A stretch of DNA of 64,000 nt from Streptomyces sp. Act143 (lineage in GTDB: Bacteria; Actinomycetota; Actinomycetes; Streptomycetales; Streptomycetaceae). Position 1 is the first letter of the stretch, and each line of letters begins with the position of its first letter. Shown here one piece after another: positions 15,449 through 24,058 of the stretch. Under the pieces are notes generated by a model. That model worked only from the letters and a program-made list of their open reading frames with translations. It was not told where the DNA came from and did not search any database. The stretch is taken from contig NZ_QFRX01000001.1 in assembly GCF_003143935.1 (NCBI RefSeq), positions 6,644,966 to 6,708,965 of the forward strand, read 5' to 3'. Both the position numbers and the translations under genes were made by a program.

Positions 15449-16831
15449 TCAGCCGCCGTACTGCGCGAAGACACGTGTGAAGTCCCAGGGCTGCTGGGAT
15501 ACGCCCGAGCAGGTGTCGGCTCCGCCGCCGGTGCAGGGGCGGTCGCGATTCACGGACCAGAAGGTCAGCCGTGCCAGGTGGCGCTGCTGGGCGTAGGCGA
15601 GGATGGTGCGGAAGTCGGCCACGGTGACCGTCTCGTTGTTGTCGGTGATGCCGTTCATGGAGGAGATGCCGGTGTGCCGGTAGGCCTGGTCGTCGGTGTA
15701 GCCGTACGCGTTCTTCACCGCGGTCTTGAGGCCCTGGGCCGCCTGGACGCTGAGCTGTCCCATGTTCAGGCCTGCGCCGCCGAAGTTGAACGGCATGATC
15801 GTCCAGCTGTCGACGGTGAGTCCGGACGCGGCGGCCTTGCCGATCAGGCTGCTGTCCGGACCGTTCTGACCGGTGCCGAAGGTGACGTAGACCTTGATGC
15901 CGGGGTTGTCGGCCTTGACGGTCTTGAGGGCGTCGACCGTGCGCTGCTGCACGGTCGGGCTGTCGTAGGCCGCCGCCTCGATGTCGATGTCGATCGCCTT
16001 CAGCCCGTAGGCGTTGATGACCTTTTGGTAGGCGGCAGCCAGTTCGCCGGCGCTGCCGCAGGAGCTCTCCAGCTTGTTGCCGCTCCAGCCGCCGAAGGAC
16101 GGGATGACGTCGCCACCGGCGCCGCGCACGGTGTTGATCGTCTGCTGGTCGACGCCACCGGTCAGCGGACGGCTGCCGTCCCACTGGGGGTTGCAGTAAC
16201 CGTTGCTGAGCACGAAGGCGAGCGTGAACCACTTGACGCCGGTCGCGTTCATCACGGTCGTGGGGTTCGGCGGGCTGCCCCAGCCGTTGTAGAGGTACGG
16301 TGCGACCGCCATCGTGCCCGGACCCGGTGCGGGGGTGTCGTCGCCGGGAGCCGTCCACTTCTGGTTGGCGGCGCCGGTGCAGGTCCAGATCTGCAACGGC
16401 GTTCCGTTCGCCGAGCTGTTGCCGGTCGCGTCGAGGCATTTGTCGGCCAGGGGGTTGACGATGTCGCCGGCCGAGGTGACGGTCCACTGCTGGGCTGCGG
16501 TGCCGTTGCAGTCCCACAGCTGGACACGGGTGCCGTCCGCGGTGCCGGCGGAAGTGACGTCCAGGCATTTGCCGAGCGCGCGGATCGTGCCGTCGGAGCC
16601 GACGTCCCACTGCTGGGCGGCGGTGCCGTTGCAGTCGTAGAGCTGTACGGCGGTGCCGTTGGCCGTGGCCGCGCCCGCCACGTCCACGCACTTGCCGCCG
16701 AGTCCGGTGATTCGGCCGACGGCTGCTGCCGCGGCGCTCGCCGGGGCGGTGTTCGTCGCGGCGAGGAGGGCGGCGGCAACGGCCGCGCCGAGTGCGCCGC
16801 GTATCGGGGTTCTGGGGAGAAACGTGGTCAT
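15449..16831 (-). CDS. secreted GH18 chitinase with N-terminal ricin-type lectin (CBM13)
   Basis: 460-residue exported enzyme: signal peptide (GALGAAVAAALLAATNTAPASA), then a CBM13 beta-trefoil with three QxW repeats (AAQQWDV, AAQQWTV, ANQKWTA), a short Pro linker, and a GH18 domain from about residue 175. The active-site strand reads LKAIDIDIEAAAYD, matching DxDxE, with the terminal Glu as general acid; SFGGWSGN is the conserved substrate-loop strand. It should hydrolyse beta-1,4-N-acetylglucosamine chains outside the cell. AGGAC precedes ATG 16831. A promoter and a DasR-type site lie about 200-250 bp upstream. Confidence 0.9.
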   Translation of the reverse strand: MTTFLPRTPIRGALGAAVAAALLAATNTAPASAAAAAVGRITGLGGKCVDVAGAATANGTAVQLYDCNGTAAQQWDVGSDGTIRALGKCLDVTSAGTADGTRVQLWDCNGTAAQQWTVTSAGDIVNPLADKCLDATGNSSANGTPLQIWTCTGAANQKWTAPGDDTPAPGPGTMAVAPYLYNGWGSPPNPTTVMNATGVKWFTLAFVLSNGYCNPQWDGSRPLTGGVDQQTINTVRGAGGDVIPSFGGWSGNKLESSCGSAGELAAAYQKVINAYGLKAIDIDIEAAAYDSPTVQQRTVDALKTVKADNPGIKVYVTFGTGQNGPDSSLIGKAAASGLTVDSWTIMPFNFGGAGLNMGQLSVQAAQGLKTAVKNAYGYTDDQAYRHTGISSMNGITDNNETVTVADFRTILAYAQQRHLARLTFWSVNRDRPCTGGGADTCSGVSQQPWDFTRVFAQYGG

Positions 16832-17033
16832 GGCCGACGTCCTGTTCTGTCGTCAGCAACCGGCGCGTGTTTCGCGGCTCGTCGGGCCCGGAACCATGTG
16901 TGGCATGCGCATGACAGGGCTGGGGAGGGAGCTGCGAAGGGGCGCGGCTGTGCGGCGGTGGGGGAAACAGGGGGTGCGCGTGGTGCGTGAGGTGCACGGA
17001 ACGTGGTGAATGCAGGGGTTACTTCACACCATG

Positions 17034-17063
17034 ATTTAAGGGCCGCTGCAAAACTCCTGTCAA
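17034..17063 (-). promoter_or_regulatory. promoter of the chitinase-ThuA unit
   Basis: On the minus strand TTGACA (17063-17058) is separated by 18 bases from TTAAAT (17039-17034), a good vegetative -35/-10 pair in an otherwise GC-rich region. Transcription would begin near 17027, leaving a leader of nearly 200 nt before the chitinase ATG. Confidence 0.55.
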
Positions 17064-17068
17064 TGGCC

Positions 17069-17080
17069 TGGTCCAGTCCA
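17069..17080. promoter_or_regulatory. DasR-responsive-element-like site
   Basis: TGGTCCAGTCCA lies 5 bp upstream of the -35 box of the chitinase promoter. It closely resembles the dre sites (TGGTCTAGACCA type) and the TGGTCCAGACCT repeats known in front of Streptomyces chitinase genes, where the GntR-type repressor DasR responds to glucosamine-6-phosphate. Site and spacing are seen; control by DasR is inferred. Confidence 0.6.
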
Positions 17081-17095
17081 ATTCACACTTCACAC

Positions 17096-17130
17096 TTCGC
17101 GGCTCGCGGCTCGCGGCTCGCGGCTCGCGG
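17096..17130. repeat. heptanucleotide tandem repeat
   Basis: TTCGCGGCTCGCGGCTCGCGGC: about four and a half copies of the 7-mer GCGGCTC in the noncoding stretch between the chitinase promoter and the next leftward gene. A different 7-mer array (TCGCCNC) occurs at 53472. Confidence 0.75.
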
Positions 17131-17245
17131 CGGCGGGCGCCGGGCGTCACACCTGGTCGCCCACCGCGCGGCCCGCTGGGGCCGGAACCGGCACCGCGCA
17201 TGGTCGCCCTCGCTCTGGGGTCCTGCCCTCGGCAGGGGAGTGCTG

Positions 17246-17911
17246 TCAGTGCTGCAGGACCGGTGAGTCGGTGGACGCGGGGCGTGTGACGCTCCGGTAG
17301 GCGGAGATGCCCAGGGCGAGAAGCCAGTAGCTGAAGATCGCGCCCATCAGGGCGGTGGTGCCCCAGCCGTTCGCCGCGTAGAAGTGTGCGGGGGTGTTGC
17401 CGAAGAACAGCGACGGCACGAAGGCCAGGTTGATTCCTGCCAGGACGAACGCGGAGCGGGCGGTCCAGCGCGGCAGCAGGCGCGTACGGGAGATCCCGTA
17501 GCCCACGGTCGTCAGGAACAGCGCGAGCAGGAGACGGCTGATCGACCCGTAGAGGATGTAGGTGCCGCTGACCGTGATGGTCGGGTCGATCGGGTGGTCG
17601 GCGGCGATGACCGCTCCGGCTTCCAGCCCGTTGGAGACGAGGATGATCGTCGAGTAGACCAGTCCGGTGGCGAAGGCGATCGTGCCGACCCATTCGTAGG
17701 CGGGGTTCACCGCTTTGACCAGTTCGCGGAAGGCCGTCACGAAGACGATCTGGAATGCCAGCGCGGTGATGCCGATCAGCAGCCTGGCGAGGACGTTGGA
17801 GTCCGGTGGCGGACCGGAGTAGAGGAAGTACAGGGGTACTTCGACGATGAAGGCGGCCGCAGCGGCGATGCCGGACAGGCCCGTCAGGCGCCTGGCGAGG
17901 GTTTCGTTCAT
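17246..17911 (-). CDS. DUF4386-like multi-pass membrane protein
   Basis: 221-residue integral membrane protein with about six hydrophobic segments, beginning LTGLSGIAAAAAFIVEVPLYFLY and ending ALMGAIFSYWLLALGISAYR. Its length, helix pattern and the ARRLTGLSGIAA start match DUF4386-type proteins of unknown function. ATG 17911 lies at the end of a short divergent-free gap after the carboxylesterase gene, on the same strand. Confidence 0.75.
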   Translation of the reverse strand: MNETLARRLTGLSGIAAAAAFIVEVPLYFLYSGPPPDSNVLARLLIGITALAFQIVFVTAFRELVKAVNPAYEWVGTIAFATGLVYSTIILVSNGLEAGAVIAADHPIDPTITVSGTYILYGSISRLLLALFLTTVGYGISRTRLLPRWTARSAFVLAGINLAFVPSLFFGNTPAHFYAANGWGTTALMGAIFSYWLLALGISAYRSVTRPASTDSPVLQH

Positions 17912-17996
17912 GGCTGTCCCCCTGGGGTTGGACGGTCGGGTTCCTCGTGGGGTCGGGTGATGTGAATACCGCGGCTGTGCGCGGCCGTTCCCCTGG

Positions 17997-19694
17997 TCAC
18001 CCGAGACCGTCCCAGAACGCGCAGTGGTGGCGGAGCCACGGCCCGCCCGCGGGGACGATGTGGTCCGGTGCCAGGGACAGCACCCGGTGCCGGGGCCAGT
18101 GCGGCGACGACGGGCCGTTCGGGTCGCCGGTGCGGGCGAACCGGGTCCAGTAGTCGATCATGGTGTCGGCCAGTCGGCGCTGGGCCGCGGTCAGGTCGCG
18201 GGGGCGGCCGCCCAGGTCGAACAGGTAGGGCAGTTCGCTCGCGTGCGGCGCTCCCAGCGGGAACGGCGGTGTGCCCGACGCGGGCTGTGGAGCGTTCTCG
18301 TCGGCGAACTCATAGCGCCAGACGGGTACTTGGGCGCCGAGCAGAGTGCCGGTGTGTGCCGTCGGGCAGGCGAAGTTCGCGTCGCCGATGACCGCGCCGA
18401 AGACCGGGCCGCCATCGGTGCGGTGCACCCGGTACTCGCGGACGATCGCGTCGGCCTGACCCGGGTCGGGGAAGAAGGCGGCCACGACGTCGGGCCAGGT
18501 GTCGGACGTGACCGGGTGGCCGGCCTGGATGATGCCGGCGGCCCAGCCGTTGCCCTCGTCGTGGTTGCTGCCGATGAGCACGGGAACGCGGTGGAAACGG
18601 CCGGCGGCGATCGCCGCCGCGGGGTCGCTGGGCAGCAACGGAGTGGTGTGGGCGGGCTGTTGATCGGTGGCCTGGGCCGCGAGCAGCCGGGAGACGTGGA
18701 CGCGGCGCAGGCAGGCCGGCACGTCGTGGGCGGCGCCGCAGCCGACCTTCGCCGCCAGGTCCGCACCCGCGGCGCGCGCCGTGGGCAGAGCGACGGAGGA
18801 CGGGGCGAAGGGCCGCTCGGGGCGGCCGGTGCACGGGCCGCTCTGGATGATCGCCCGGTCGAAGAGCCCGGTGGCGGCGGGGGAGGTGAGCTGGGCGCAG
18901 ACGCTGTAGCCACCCGCCGACTCGCCGGCCAGCGTCACGTCGTGCGGGTCGCCGCCGAAGGCGCCGATCTCGGCGCGGACCCAGCGCAGCGCCGCCTGCT
19001 GGTCGGCCAGGCCGAAGGTGCCGGAGCCGGGCAGCCCGCTGTGCGCGAGGAATCCGAGGGCCCCGAGACGGTAGTCGACGGTGACGACCACGACGTCGCC
19101 GCGGGTGGCCATGCGACGTGCGTCGTACGACCCGCCCGCTCCGGTGGTGAAGCCGCCACCGTGCAGCCACACGATCACCGGCCGGGGATGCGCGGGCTGC
19201 GCGCCGTCGGGTGTCGTGACGTTCAGGTGAAGACAGTCCTCGTCGGTGCCGCCGCCGGGCACCTCACCACCCGGCTGCGGGCAGGGGCTCGCGGGCCGGA
19301 TCGCATCGCGTACGCCTTGCCAGGGGACCGGCGGGACGGGCGGCGCCCACCGCAGCCTGCCGACCGGGGGCGCCGCATAGGGAATGCCCGCAAACGTGCG
19401 GTAGCCGTCGTGGACGGCGCCCCGCACCAGGCCGTCGTGGGTACGTACCGTCGTGGCAGCGCCCTGTACCAGGCCGTCGTGGGTACGTGCCGTCGTGGCA
19501 GCGCCCTGTACCAGGCCGTCGTGGGTGCGTACCGTCGTGGCGTCGTGCCGCACCGGGCCGTCGTGGGTGCGTACCGTCGCGACGGCGGGCCGGGCGGGTT
19601 CCGTCGGTGGTGGAGCGGACCATGCCGTCGCGAGCGCGGCGGTCAGGGCGCAGCCCAGCGCGGTCAAGGTGCGGTGCATGCTCATCATCCCCAT
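17997..19694 (-). CDS. secreted type-B carboxylesterase with tandem N-terminal repeats
   Basis: 565-residue carboxylesterase/lipase of the alpha/beta-hydrolase fold. After a signal peptide (TALGCALTAALATAWSA) come four 14-residue repeats of the form VRTHDGLVQGAATT (residues about 40-95), the last being the normal first strand leading into TFAGIPYAAPPVGRLRW. DEDCLHLNV is the EDCLxLN signature, WLHGGGF the oxyanion hole, and LAGESAGGYS the GxSxG nucleophile elbow. SNHDEGNGW and GAPHASELPYLF contain the remaining triad residues. Several starts are possible (19694, 19688, 19685, 19679). It starts 4 bases after the GPP34 stop, so the two are co-transcribed. Confidence 0.9.
   Translation of the reverse strand: MGMMSMHRTLTALGCALTAALATAWSAPPPTEPARPAVATVRTHDGPVRHDATTVRTHDGLVQGAATTARTHDGLVQGAATTVRTHDGLVRGAVHDGYRTFAGIPYAAPPVGRLRWAPPVPPVPWQGVRDAIRPASPCPQPGGEVPGGGTDEDCLHLNVTTPDGAQPAHPRPVIVWLHGGGFTTGAGGSYDARRMATRGDVVVVTVDYRLGALGFLAHSGLPGSGTFGLADQQAALRWVRAEIGAFGGDPHDVTLAGESAGGYSVCAQLTSPAATGLFDRAIIQSGPCTGRPERPFAPSSVALPTARAAGADLAAKVGCGAAHDVPACLRRVHVSRLLAAQATDQQPAHTTPLLPSDPAAAIAAGRFHRVPVLIGSNHDEGNGWAAGIIQAGHPVTSDTWPDVVAAFFPDPGQADAIVREYRVHRTDGGPVFGAVIGDANFACPTAHTGTLLGAQVPVWRYEFADENAPQPASGTPPFPLGAPHASELPYLFDLGGRPRDLTAAQRRLADTMIDYWTRFARTGDPNGPSSPHWPRHRVLSLAPDHIVPAGGPWLRHHCAFWDGLG
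19418..19587 (-). repeat. 42-bp tandem repeat inside the carboxylesterase gene
   Basis: Four copies of a 42-bp unit (14 codons), seen as CAGGCCGTCGTGGGT recurring at 42-base intervals from about 19428 to 19554. The two middle copies are almost identical. The repeats duplicate the first beta-strand of the mature esterase and keep the reading frame. Confidence 0.9.
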
Positions 19695-19698
19695 CCGG

Positions 19699-20337
19699 TC
19701 AGCTGCCGCCCATGCCGCCCTGTGCGGCGATCATGGTCGTCGGCAGGGCGCGTACGGCCTTTTCCAGACCGGGTGCGAGCGCGCCGAGGCATGCCGTGCA
19801 GGCGTCGATACGCGCCCGGAAGGTCTTCTGGTCCCGCCGCGTGACGACCGTGCGGATGCGCCCCGCAGCGGCCAGCGCCAGTAGTGCGGAGTCGGCGGCG
19901 GGGAGGGCGTGCACGGGACCGTCCCCGTGCAGCGCCGCGGACACGCGGGCGCGAAGCGCGGCAGGTACGGCACGGTCCGTCACGGTGACCCGCCGGCTGC
20001 CGAAGCGCGTGCGTGGCGCCTTCACGGTGAGGCACCCGGCCGCGGCGAGCCGGTCCTCCACCTCCGCCAGGGTCCGCCTGCGGTGCCGGCGCACGAGGTG
20101 CTTCCAGCCGTGCCCGGCGGCGGCATCACGCAGAACGCCGTCCAGCACGGGGGCGCCGGTCGGTGCCGTATCGCACACGGTGACCATGCCGCCGTCCTCC
20201 CGCAGCCGGCCGCGCGACGCGAGGTCGACCAGGGCGGCGGCACGGACCAGCAGCTCCGTCCGGGAACGGTCGTACGGGGCTTCGGCGGCTTCGTCGTAGG
20301 CGAGCAGGTACACGAGGCAGGGCAGGTCGTCGATCAC
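19699..20337 (-). CDS. GPP34 (GOLPH3-like) phosphoprotein family
   Basis: 212-residue soluble protein of the GPP34 family: DDLPCLVYLLAYDE start, ELLVRAAALVDLASRGRLRED and LDGVLRDAAAGHGWKHLVRRHRRRTLAEVEDRLAAAG, all recognisable pieces of the bacterial GOLPH3-like fold. Eukaryotic homologues bind phosphatidylinositol-4-phosphate at Golgi membranes; Streptomyces genomes carry many copies of unknown role. It lies directly upstream of the carboxylesterase gene (4-base gap) and downstream of a terminator-like hairpin. Confidence 0.88.
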   Translation of the reverse strand: MIDDLPCLVYLLAYDEAAEAPYDRSRTELLVRAAALVDLASRGRLREDGGMVTVCDTAPTGAPVLDGVLRDAAAGHGWKHLVRRHRRRTLAEVEDRLAAAGCLTVKAPRTRFGSRRVTVTDRAVPAALRARVSAALHGDGPVHALPAADSALLALAAAGRIRTVVTRRDQKTFRARIDACTACLGALAPGLEKAVRALPTTMIAAQGGMGGS

Positions 20338-20423
20338 CCCTCGACGCTACGGCCGCGTACTCCGGTCGCGGATCGGCCGCGGGAACGGACCGGCACTGGG
20401 AACGCAGGAGGATCGCGGCTCGG

Positions 20424-20443
20424 CCTCCTCCTTGAGGAGGAGG
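20424..20443 (-). terminator. hairpin after the two-component operon
   Basis: CCTCCTCC-TTGA-GGAGGAGG: a perfect 8-bp stem with a tetraloop, beginning 8 bases after the stop of the response-regulator gene on the minus strand. There is no T-tract, which is usual for Streptomyces terminators. Confidence 0.65.
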
Positions 20444-20451
20444 CGTCACCG

Positions 20452-21111
20452 TCACGGGCGGCGCGGTCGCACGAGGCCGTGGTCGTAGGCGGCGACGACG
20501 GCCTGGACGCGGTCGCGCAGGCCCAGTTTGCGCAGCACCGCGGTGACGTGGTTCTTGACGGTGGCCTCCGACAGGCGCAGCCGCTCGGCGATCTCCGCGT
20601 TCGACAGCGCCTGCCCGATCAGGGTGAGCACCTCCCGCTCGCGTCCGGAGAGATCCTGCAGGGAAGGCGGCGGCGCCGGGTCCGGTGTGGTGCGCAGGAA
20701 CCGGTCGAGGACGCGGCTGAGCACGGCCGGTGCCAGCAGCGCGTCGCCGCGGGCGGTGAGGCGGATCGCCTCCACGAGTTCACCGGGGCGGATGTCCTTC
20801 AGCAGGAAGCCGCTCGCCCCGGCCCGCAGCGCGGCGACCACGTGCGCGTCCACATCCCAGGTGGTCAGCACCAGAACCCGGGCACGACTGCCGGACAGCA
20901 CGATCCGCCGGGTCGCCTCGATGCCGTCCACGACGGGCATCCGTACGTCCATCAGCACCACGTCGGGCGCCAGTTCCCGCGTCAGCCGCAGTGCCTCCTG
21001 GCCGTCGGAGGCCTCCCCGACCACCTCGAGGTCGTCCCGGGCGTCGATGATCATGCGGAAACCGGTACGGACCAGAGCCTGGTCGTCGGCGACCACCACG
21101 CGCAGCGTCAC
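20452..21111 (-). CDS. NarL/FixJ-family response regulator
   Basis: 219-residue regulator: receiver domain with the acidic pocket in RVVVADDQALVRTGF, phosphoacceptor Asp in DVVLMDVRMPVVDGIEA, Thr in VLVLTTWD and Lys in GFLLKDIRP. A LuxR-type helix-turn-helix follows (LSGREREVLTLIGQALSNAE, LRLSEATVKNHVTAVLRKLG). The gene overlaps the kinase gene by 4 bases (ATGA), so the two are translationally coupled and form a classical two-component pair. Target genes are not evident. Confidence 0.95.
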   Translation of the reverse strand: MTLRVVVADDQALVRTGFRMIIDARDDLEVVGEASDGQEALRLTRELAPDVVLMDVRMPVVDGIEATRRIVLSGSRARVLVLTTWDVDAHVVAALRAGASGFLLKDIRPGELVEAIRLTARGDALLAPAVLSRVLDRFLRTTPDPAPPPSLQDLSGREREVLTLIGQALSNAEIAERLRLSEATVKNHVTAVLRKLGLRDRVQAVVAAYDHGLVRPRRP

Positions 21112-22280
21112 GACACACGCTCCACCGGCAGCCGCGCCACCACCTCGAACCCGCCTCCGGGCAGCGCACCGGCGTGCAGGCTGCCGCCCACGAGCCGTAC
21201 GCGCTCCTTCATCCCCACCAGACCGCGCCCCGCCCCCACACTCGAACCGCCGCGCGACGCAGACCCGTTGTCGACCACTCTGACCTGCACACAGTCACCT
21301 CGGGCCGTCACGCGCACGCTCACCTCGTCGGCGCCGGCCGCGTGGCGCAGCGTGTTGGTCAGGGCTTCCTGGACGATCCGGTACGCCGCCAGGTCCACCG
21401 CGGCCGGCAGCCCGTCGGTCGTGCCCTCGCGGTGCAGGTTGACCGTGATCCCGGTCGCGCGCACGCTGTCGGCCAGTTCGTCCAAGCGGGCGAGCGAGGG
21501 CTCAGGCTCCCGCTGCTGCCCGCCAACCGCGTCATCGTCCTCTTCCCACCGGAAAGCTCGCAGCAACAGGCGCAGTTCGCCCAGCGCCGAGCGGGCGCCC
21601 GTTTCAATGGCGCGCAGCGCCTGGCGGGCCTGCTCGGGCCGCTGGGTGAACACGTCGTCTGCGGCGCCCGCCTGAATGACCATCACTGACAACGTGTGCG
21701 CCACGACGTCATGCACCTCCCGCGCGATCCGCGCACGCTCCTCCACCACGGCCCGGCGCAGTTCCGCCCTGTTCCGTGCGCGTTGCGCCCTGCGCCACTG
21801 CCCGGCGGTCCACGCCAGGACCACCGCCAGCACATAGACCGTCAGCCCCGGGCCGCCGCCCGCCCCGAACGCCAGCGGTGCCGGCAGGCACATCGCCGCG
21901 AGCGCCCACGCCGAGTCCCGCCGCGGTCTGGTGGCCGACACGGCACACAACCCGATCTGCGCCGCGAGCAGCGCCCCGGTCAGACTCACCGCGGGCAGCA
22001 GCGCCCACACCGCGAGCCCCGTCGCCGCGTTCACGGCCAGTACGGCGACCGGCGCGCGGGCCTGCCATCTCAGGGCGCAGGTCTGCGTGACGACCAGGAC
22101 GACGGCCAGGGGCAGCCGTCGGAGATGTTCCGCACCGGCGACGAGCACCGAGGTACCGAGGACGGCGAGCACCACACCGCCCGACCCCCACCACAGCGCC
22201 CGGGCCGCCCGGGGCGACGCCACGTCCCACCCGTCCCCGCCGAACGCGTCGTCCAGCTGCCTGCTGCGGTCCACGCCCAC
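21108..22280 (-). CDS. NarL-type sensor histidine kinase
   Basis: About 390 residues. Five or so N-terminal membrane helices (ALWWGSGGVVLAVLGTSVLV through GLTVYVLAVVLAWTAGQW) sense an unknown signal. The HisKA_3 box ERARIAREVHDVVAHTLSVM carries the phosphorylated His, and the ATPase domain has the N box QEALTNTLRHA, G1 VVDNGSA and G2 GRGLVGMKERV. GTG 22280 (VGVDRSRQLDD) is preferred because upstream in-frame codons read as noncoding; GTG 22274 is an alternative. Confidence 0.9.
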   Translation of the reverse strand: MGVDRSRQLDDAFGGDGWDVASPRAARALWWGSGGVVLAVLGTSVLVAGAEHLRRLPLAVVLVVTQTCALRWQARAPVAVLAVNAATGLAVWALLPAVSLTGALLAAQIGLCAVSATRPRRDSAWALAAMCLPAPLAFGAGGGPGLTVYVLAVVLAWTAGQWRRAQRARNRAELRRAVVEERARIAREVHDVVAHTLSVMVIQAGAADDVFTQRPEQARQALRAIETGARSALGELRLLLRAFRWEEDDDAVGGQQREPEPSLARLDELADSVRATGITVNLHREGTTDGLPAAVDLAAYRIVQEALTNTLRHAAGADEVSVRVTARGDCVQVRVVDNGSASRGGSSVGAGRGLVGMKERVRLVGGSLHAGALPGGGFEVVARLPVERVS

Positions 22281-22598
22281 GACCCTATCGGCACGGGCTC
22301 CGCCCCTCACGGAGCCTGCGTTCGTGATCTGCGCGAAGTCAGCAGGACACCGCATCGCTGGCTCGCGACAGTCCGGTTACCGGCCCGGGGGAGCGGTGGA
22401 CACCGCTGACTCATCGGACGGGGTGGACGGTCAGGCGTGGCACCCGACGCCCCACGCCCCGACGCCCCGACGCCCCGACGAGAAGCATTCGCTGAGGCGG
22501 TTCATCCATATGGCACAGCAGATCGGAGTGCTGGGCATTCAGCGGGTGTCCACTTGGCAGGGAGACCGCCCCTTACCGATCGGAAGGAAGGGCCACAC

Positions 22599-23408
22599 AT
22601 GGCCGCCAACCTTGCCATCGACTTCACCCAGGGCCTCAATGACGCCTGGTCGAAGATTGCCACGTTCGTACCGAAGCTGGTCGGATTCCTGGTCGTCCTG
22701 GCCATCGGCTGGTTCATCTCGAAGATGATCACCAAGGTCCTGGATCGAGTGCTGCGCAAGGTCGGATCCGAGCGTCTTTCCGAGCGGGCAGGAACCGCGC
22801 GGATGCTCCAGAACTCGGCCTTCGATCTGACGGGCATCCTCTGCAAGATCGTGTACTACACGCTGATGCTGATCACCCTGCAGCTGGCCCTGGGCGTGTT
22901 CGGTCCGAACCCCGTCAGCGCGACGATCAACGGCATTGTCGCGTGGCTGCCGCGCGGCATCGTCGCCGTCGTCCTGGTCGTGGTCGCGATGGCCATCGCC
23001 AACGCGGTACGCAAGATCGTCCAGGGTGCCCTGTCGTCGGCGTCCTACGGCAACACGGTCGCGACGATCCTGTGGGGCGCCATCGTCGCCCTCGGCGTGA
23101 TCGCCGCGCTCGACCAGGCCGGCATCGCCGAGAACGTCGTGCAGTCCCTGCTCATCGCCGCGCTCGCCACCCTCGCGGGCATCCTGATCGTCGGTGTCGG
23201 CGGCGGCATGATCACGCCGATGCGGCAGCGTATGGAGCGCATGCTCACCGCGGCCGAGGCGGAGACCACGCGCCGTCGGGCCGGCGCGAGCGCCTACCAG
23301 GCGGGCCGGGAGGACGCGATGCGCCACCAGACCTCGGGCGAGCGCACTCAGATGGGGTACGGCAGCACCGAGATGCGTGGCGGCACGGACGGGCCCGCGG
23401 ACCTCTGA
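22599..23408 (+). CDS. TM-helix (mechanosensitive-channel-like) membrane protein
   Basis: 269-residue membrane protein with the conserved TM-helix repeat of small-conductance channel-like proteins: LVGFLVVLAIGWFISKMITKVLDRVLRKVG, LCKIVYYTLMLITLQLALGV, GIVAVVLVVVAMAIANAVRK and ATLAGILIVGVGGGM. No cytoplasmic MscS beta domain follows; instead there is a charged, Gln/Gly-rich tail of about 60 residues. ATG 22599 has GAAGGAAGGG upstream. A strong bidirectional hairpin lies just after the stop. Confidence 0.82.
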   Translation: MAANLAIDFTQGLNDAWSKIATFVPKLVGFLVVLAIGWFISKMITKVLDRVLRKVGSERLSERAGTARMLQNSAFDLTGILCKIVYYTLMLITLQLALGVFGPNPVSATINGIVAWLPRGIVAVVLVVVAMAIANAVRKIVQGALSSASYGNTVATILWGAIVALGVIAALDQAGIAENVVQSLLIAALATLAGILIVGVGGGMITPMRQRMERMLTAAEAETTRRRAGASAYQAGREDAMRHQTSGERTQMGYGSTEMRGGTDGPADL

Positions 23409-23425
23409 GGTGTGACGGACGACGA

Positions 23426-23457
23426 CGGCCGGCCGGTGCCGCGGGAGCGGCCGGCCG
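23426..23457. terminator. bidirectional terminator hairpin
   Basis: CGGCCGGCCG (23426-23435) and the same self-complementary word at 23448-23457 form a perfect 10-bp stem around a 12-base loop, between the convergent channel-like gene and the small DUF gene. Confidence 0.75.
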
Positions 23458-23486
23458 GCAGCCGCCGTCTCTCCCGCGGGTACGGG

Positions 23487-23810
23487 TCAGGCCACGCCGT
23501 CGGGGTCGGGCTCGGCTTCCAGGAAGTACTGGCGGGCAAGCCAGCTGATCGCGGTGAGGCGACAGACGGCGTAGTCGTGGCCTACAGGCTCCCGCCAGTC
23601 CATCTCGTCGAGCGCATCGAGGAAGCCGAGGGCGTAGTCGGTGAGGTCTTCACGACGCGGTGGGGAGGGAACGAGGCCGGAGGGCATCGCCGACAGACGA
23701 TCTCGTATCTCGGCGACATGCTGGTCCACGGCGGCCGTGAAGGCAGGCTCGAACGCGAACTCCGCGAAGCGGGGTTCGAACGCGCTGCTTATCCGGGCCA
23801 GAGGGGACAT
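23487..23810 (-). CDS. small conserved protein, possibly DUF6401
   Basis: 107-residue acidic soluble protein: FTAAVDQHVAEIRDRLSAM, then YALGFLDALDEMDWREPVGHDYAVCRLTAISWLARQ. The AVDQHxAxIRDxL segment resembles the DUF6401 group annotated in some natural-product clusters, but I am not certain of the assignment, and no biosynthetic cluster is nearby. It is convergent with the channel-like gene. Confidence 0.65.
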   Translation of the reverse strand: MSPLARISSAFEPRFAEFAFEPAFTAAVDQHVAEIRDRLSAMPSGLVPSPPRREDLTDYALGFLDALDEMDWREPVGHDYAVCRLTAISWLARQYFLEAEPDPDGVA

Positions 23811-24058
23811 GCGTCCACCGTAAGTGCGCCCGTGAGGACGTTGACGTCGAATTCACCATGATTTGCGTCACCGCCTGACCGGACGGCGGCACGAGGGGCT
23901 CGCCGGAGACGAACGCCTTGCGGGGGCAGGGCGGGAGCGGGCCAGGGCACACGGGCCCAGGTAGGCCTCACAACTGACCTGACTGGTACGGCCGTTCTCA
24001 TGGCGCGGGCCAGTGGCACAGCACTCTTGATCGTCTTCTGGGCGGCGCCCAGGCTCCC

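Noticed and set aside
14013..16997. 994-codon leftward ORF through the chitinase and ThuA genes
   Set aside because: Arg/Pro/His-rich wrong-frame translation; the two real genes have signal peptides, domains and start sites in another frame.
22440..22485. CGACGCCC repeats upstream of the channel-like gene as a regulatory array
   Set aside because: Short, imperfect GC-rich run of a few copies; not distinguishable from low-complexity noncoding sequence.
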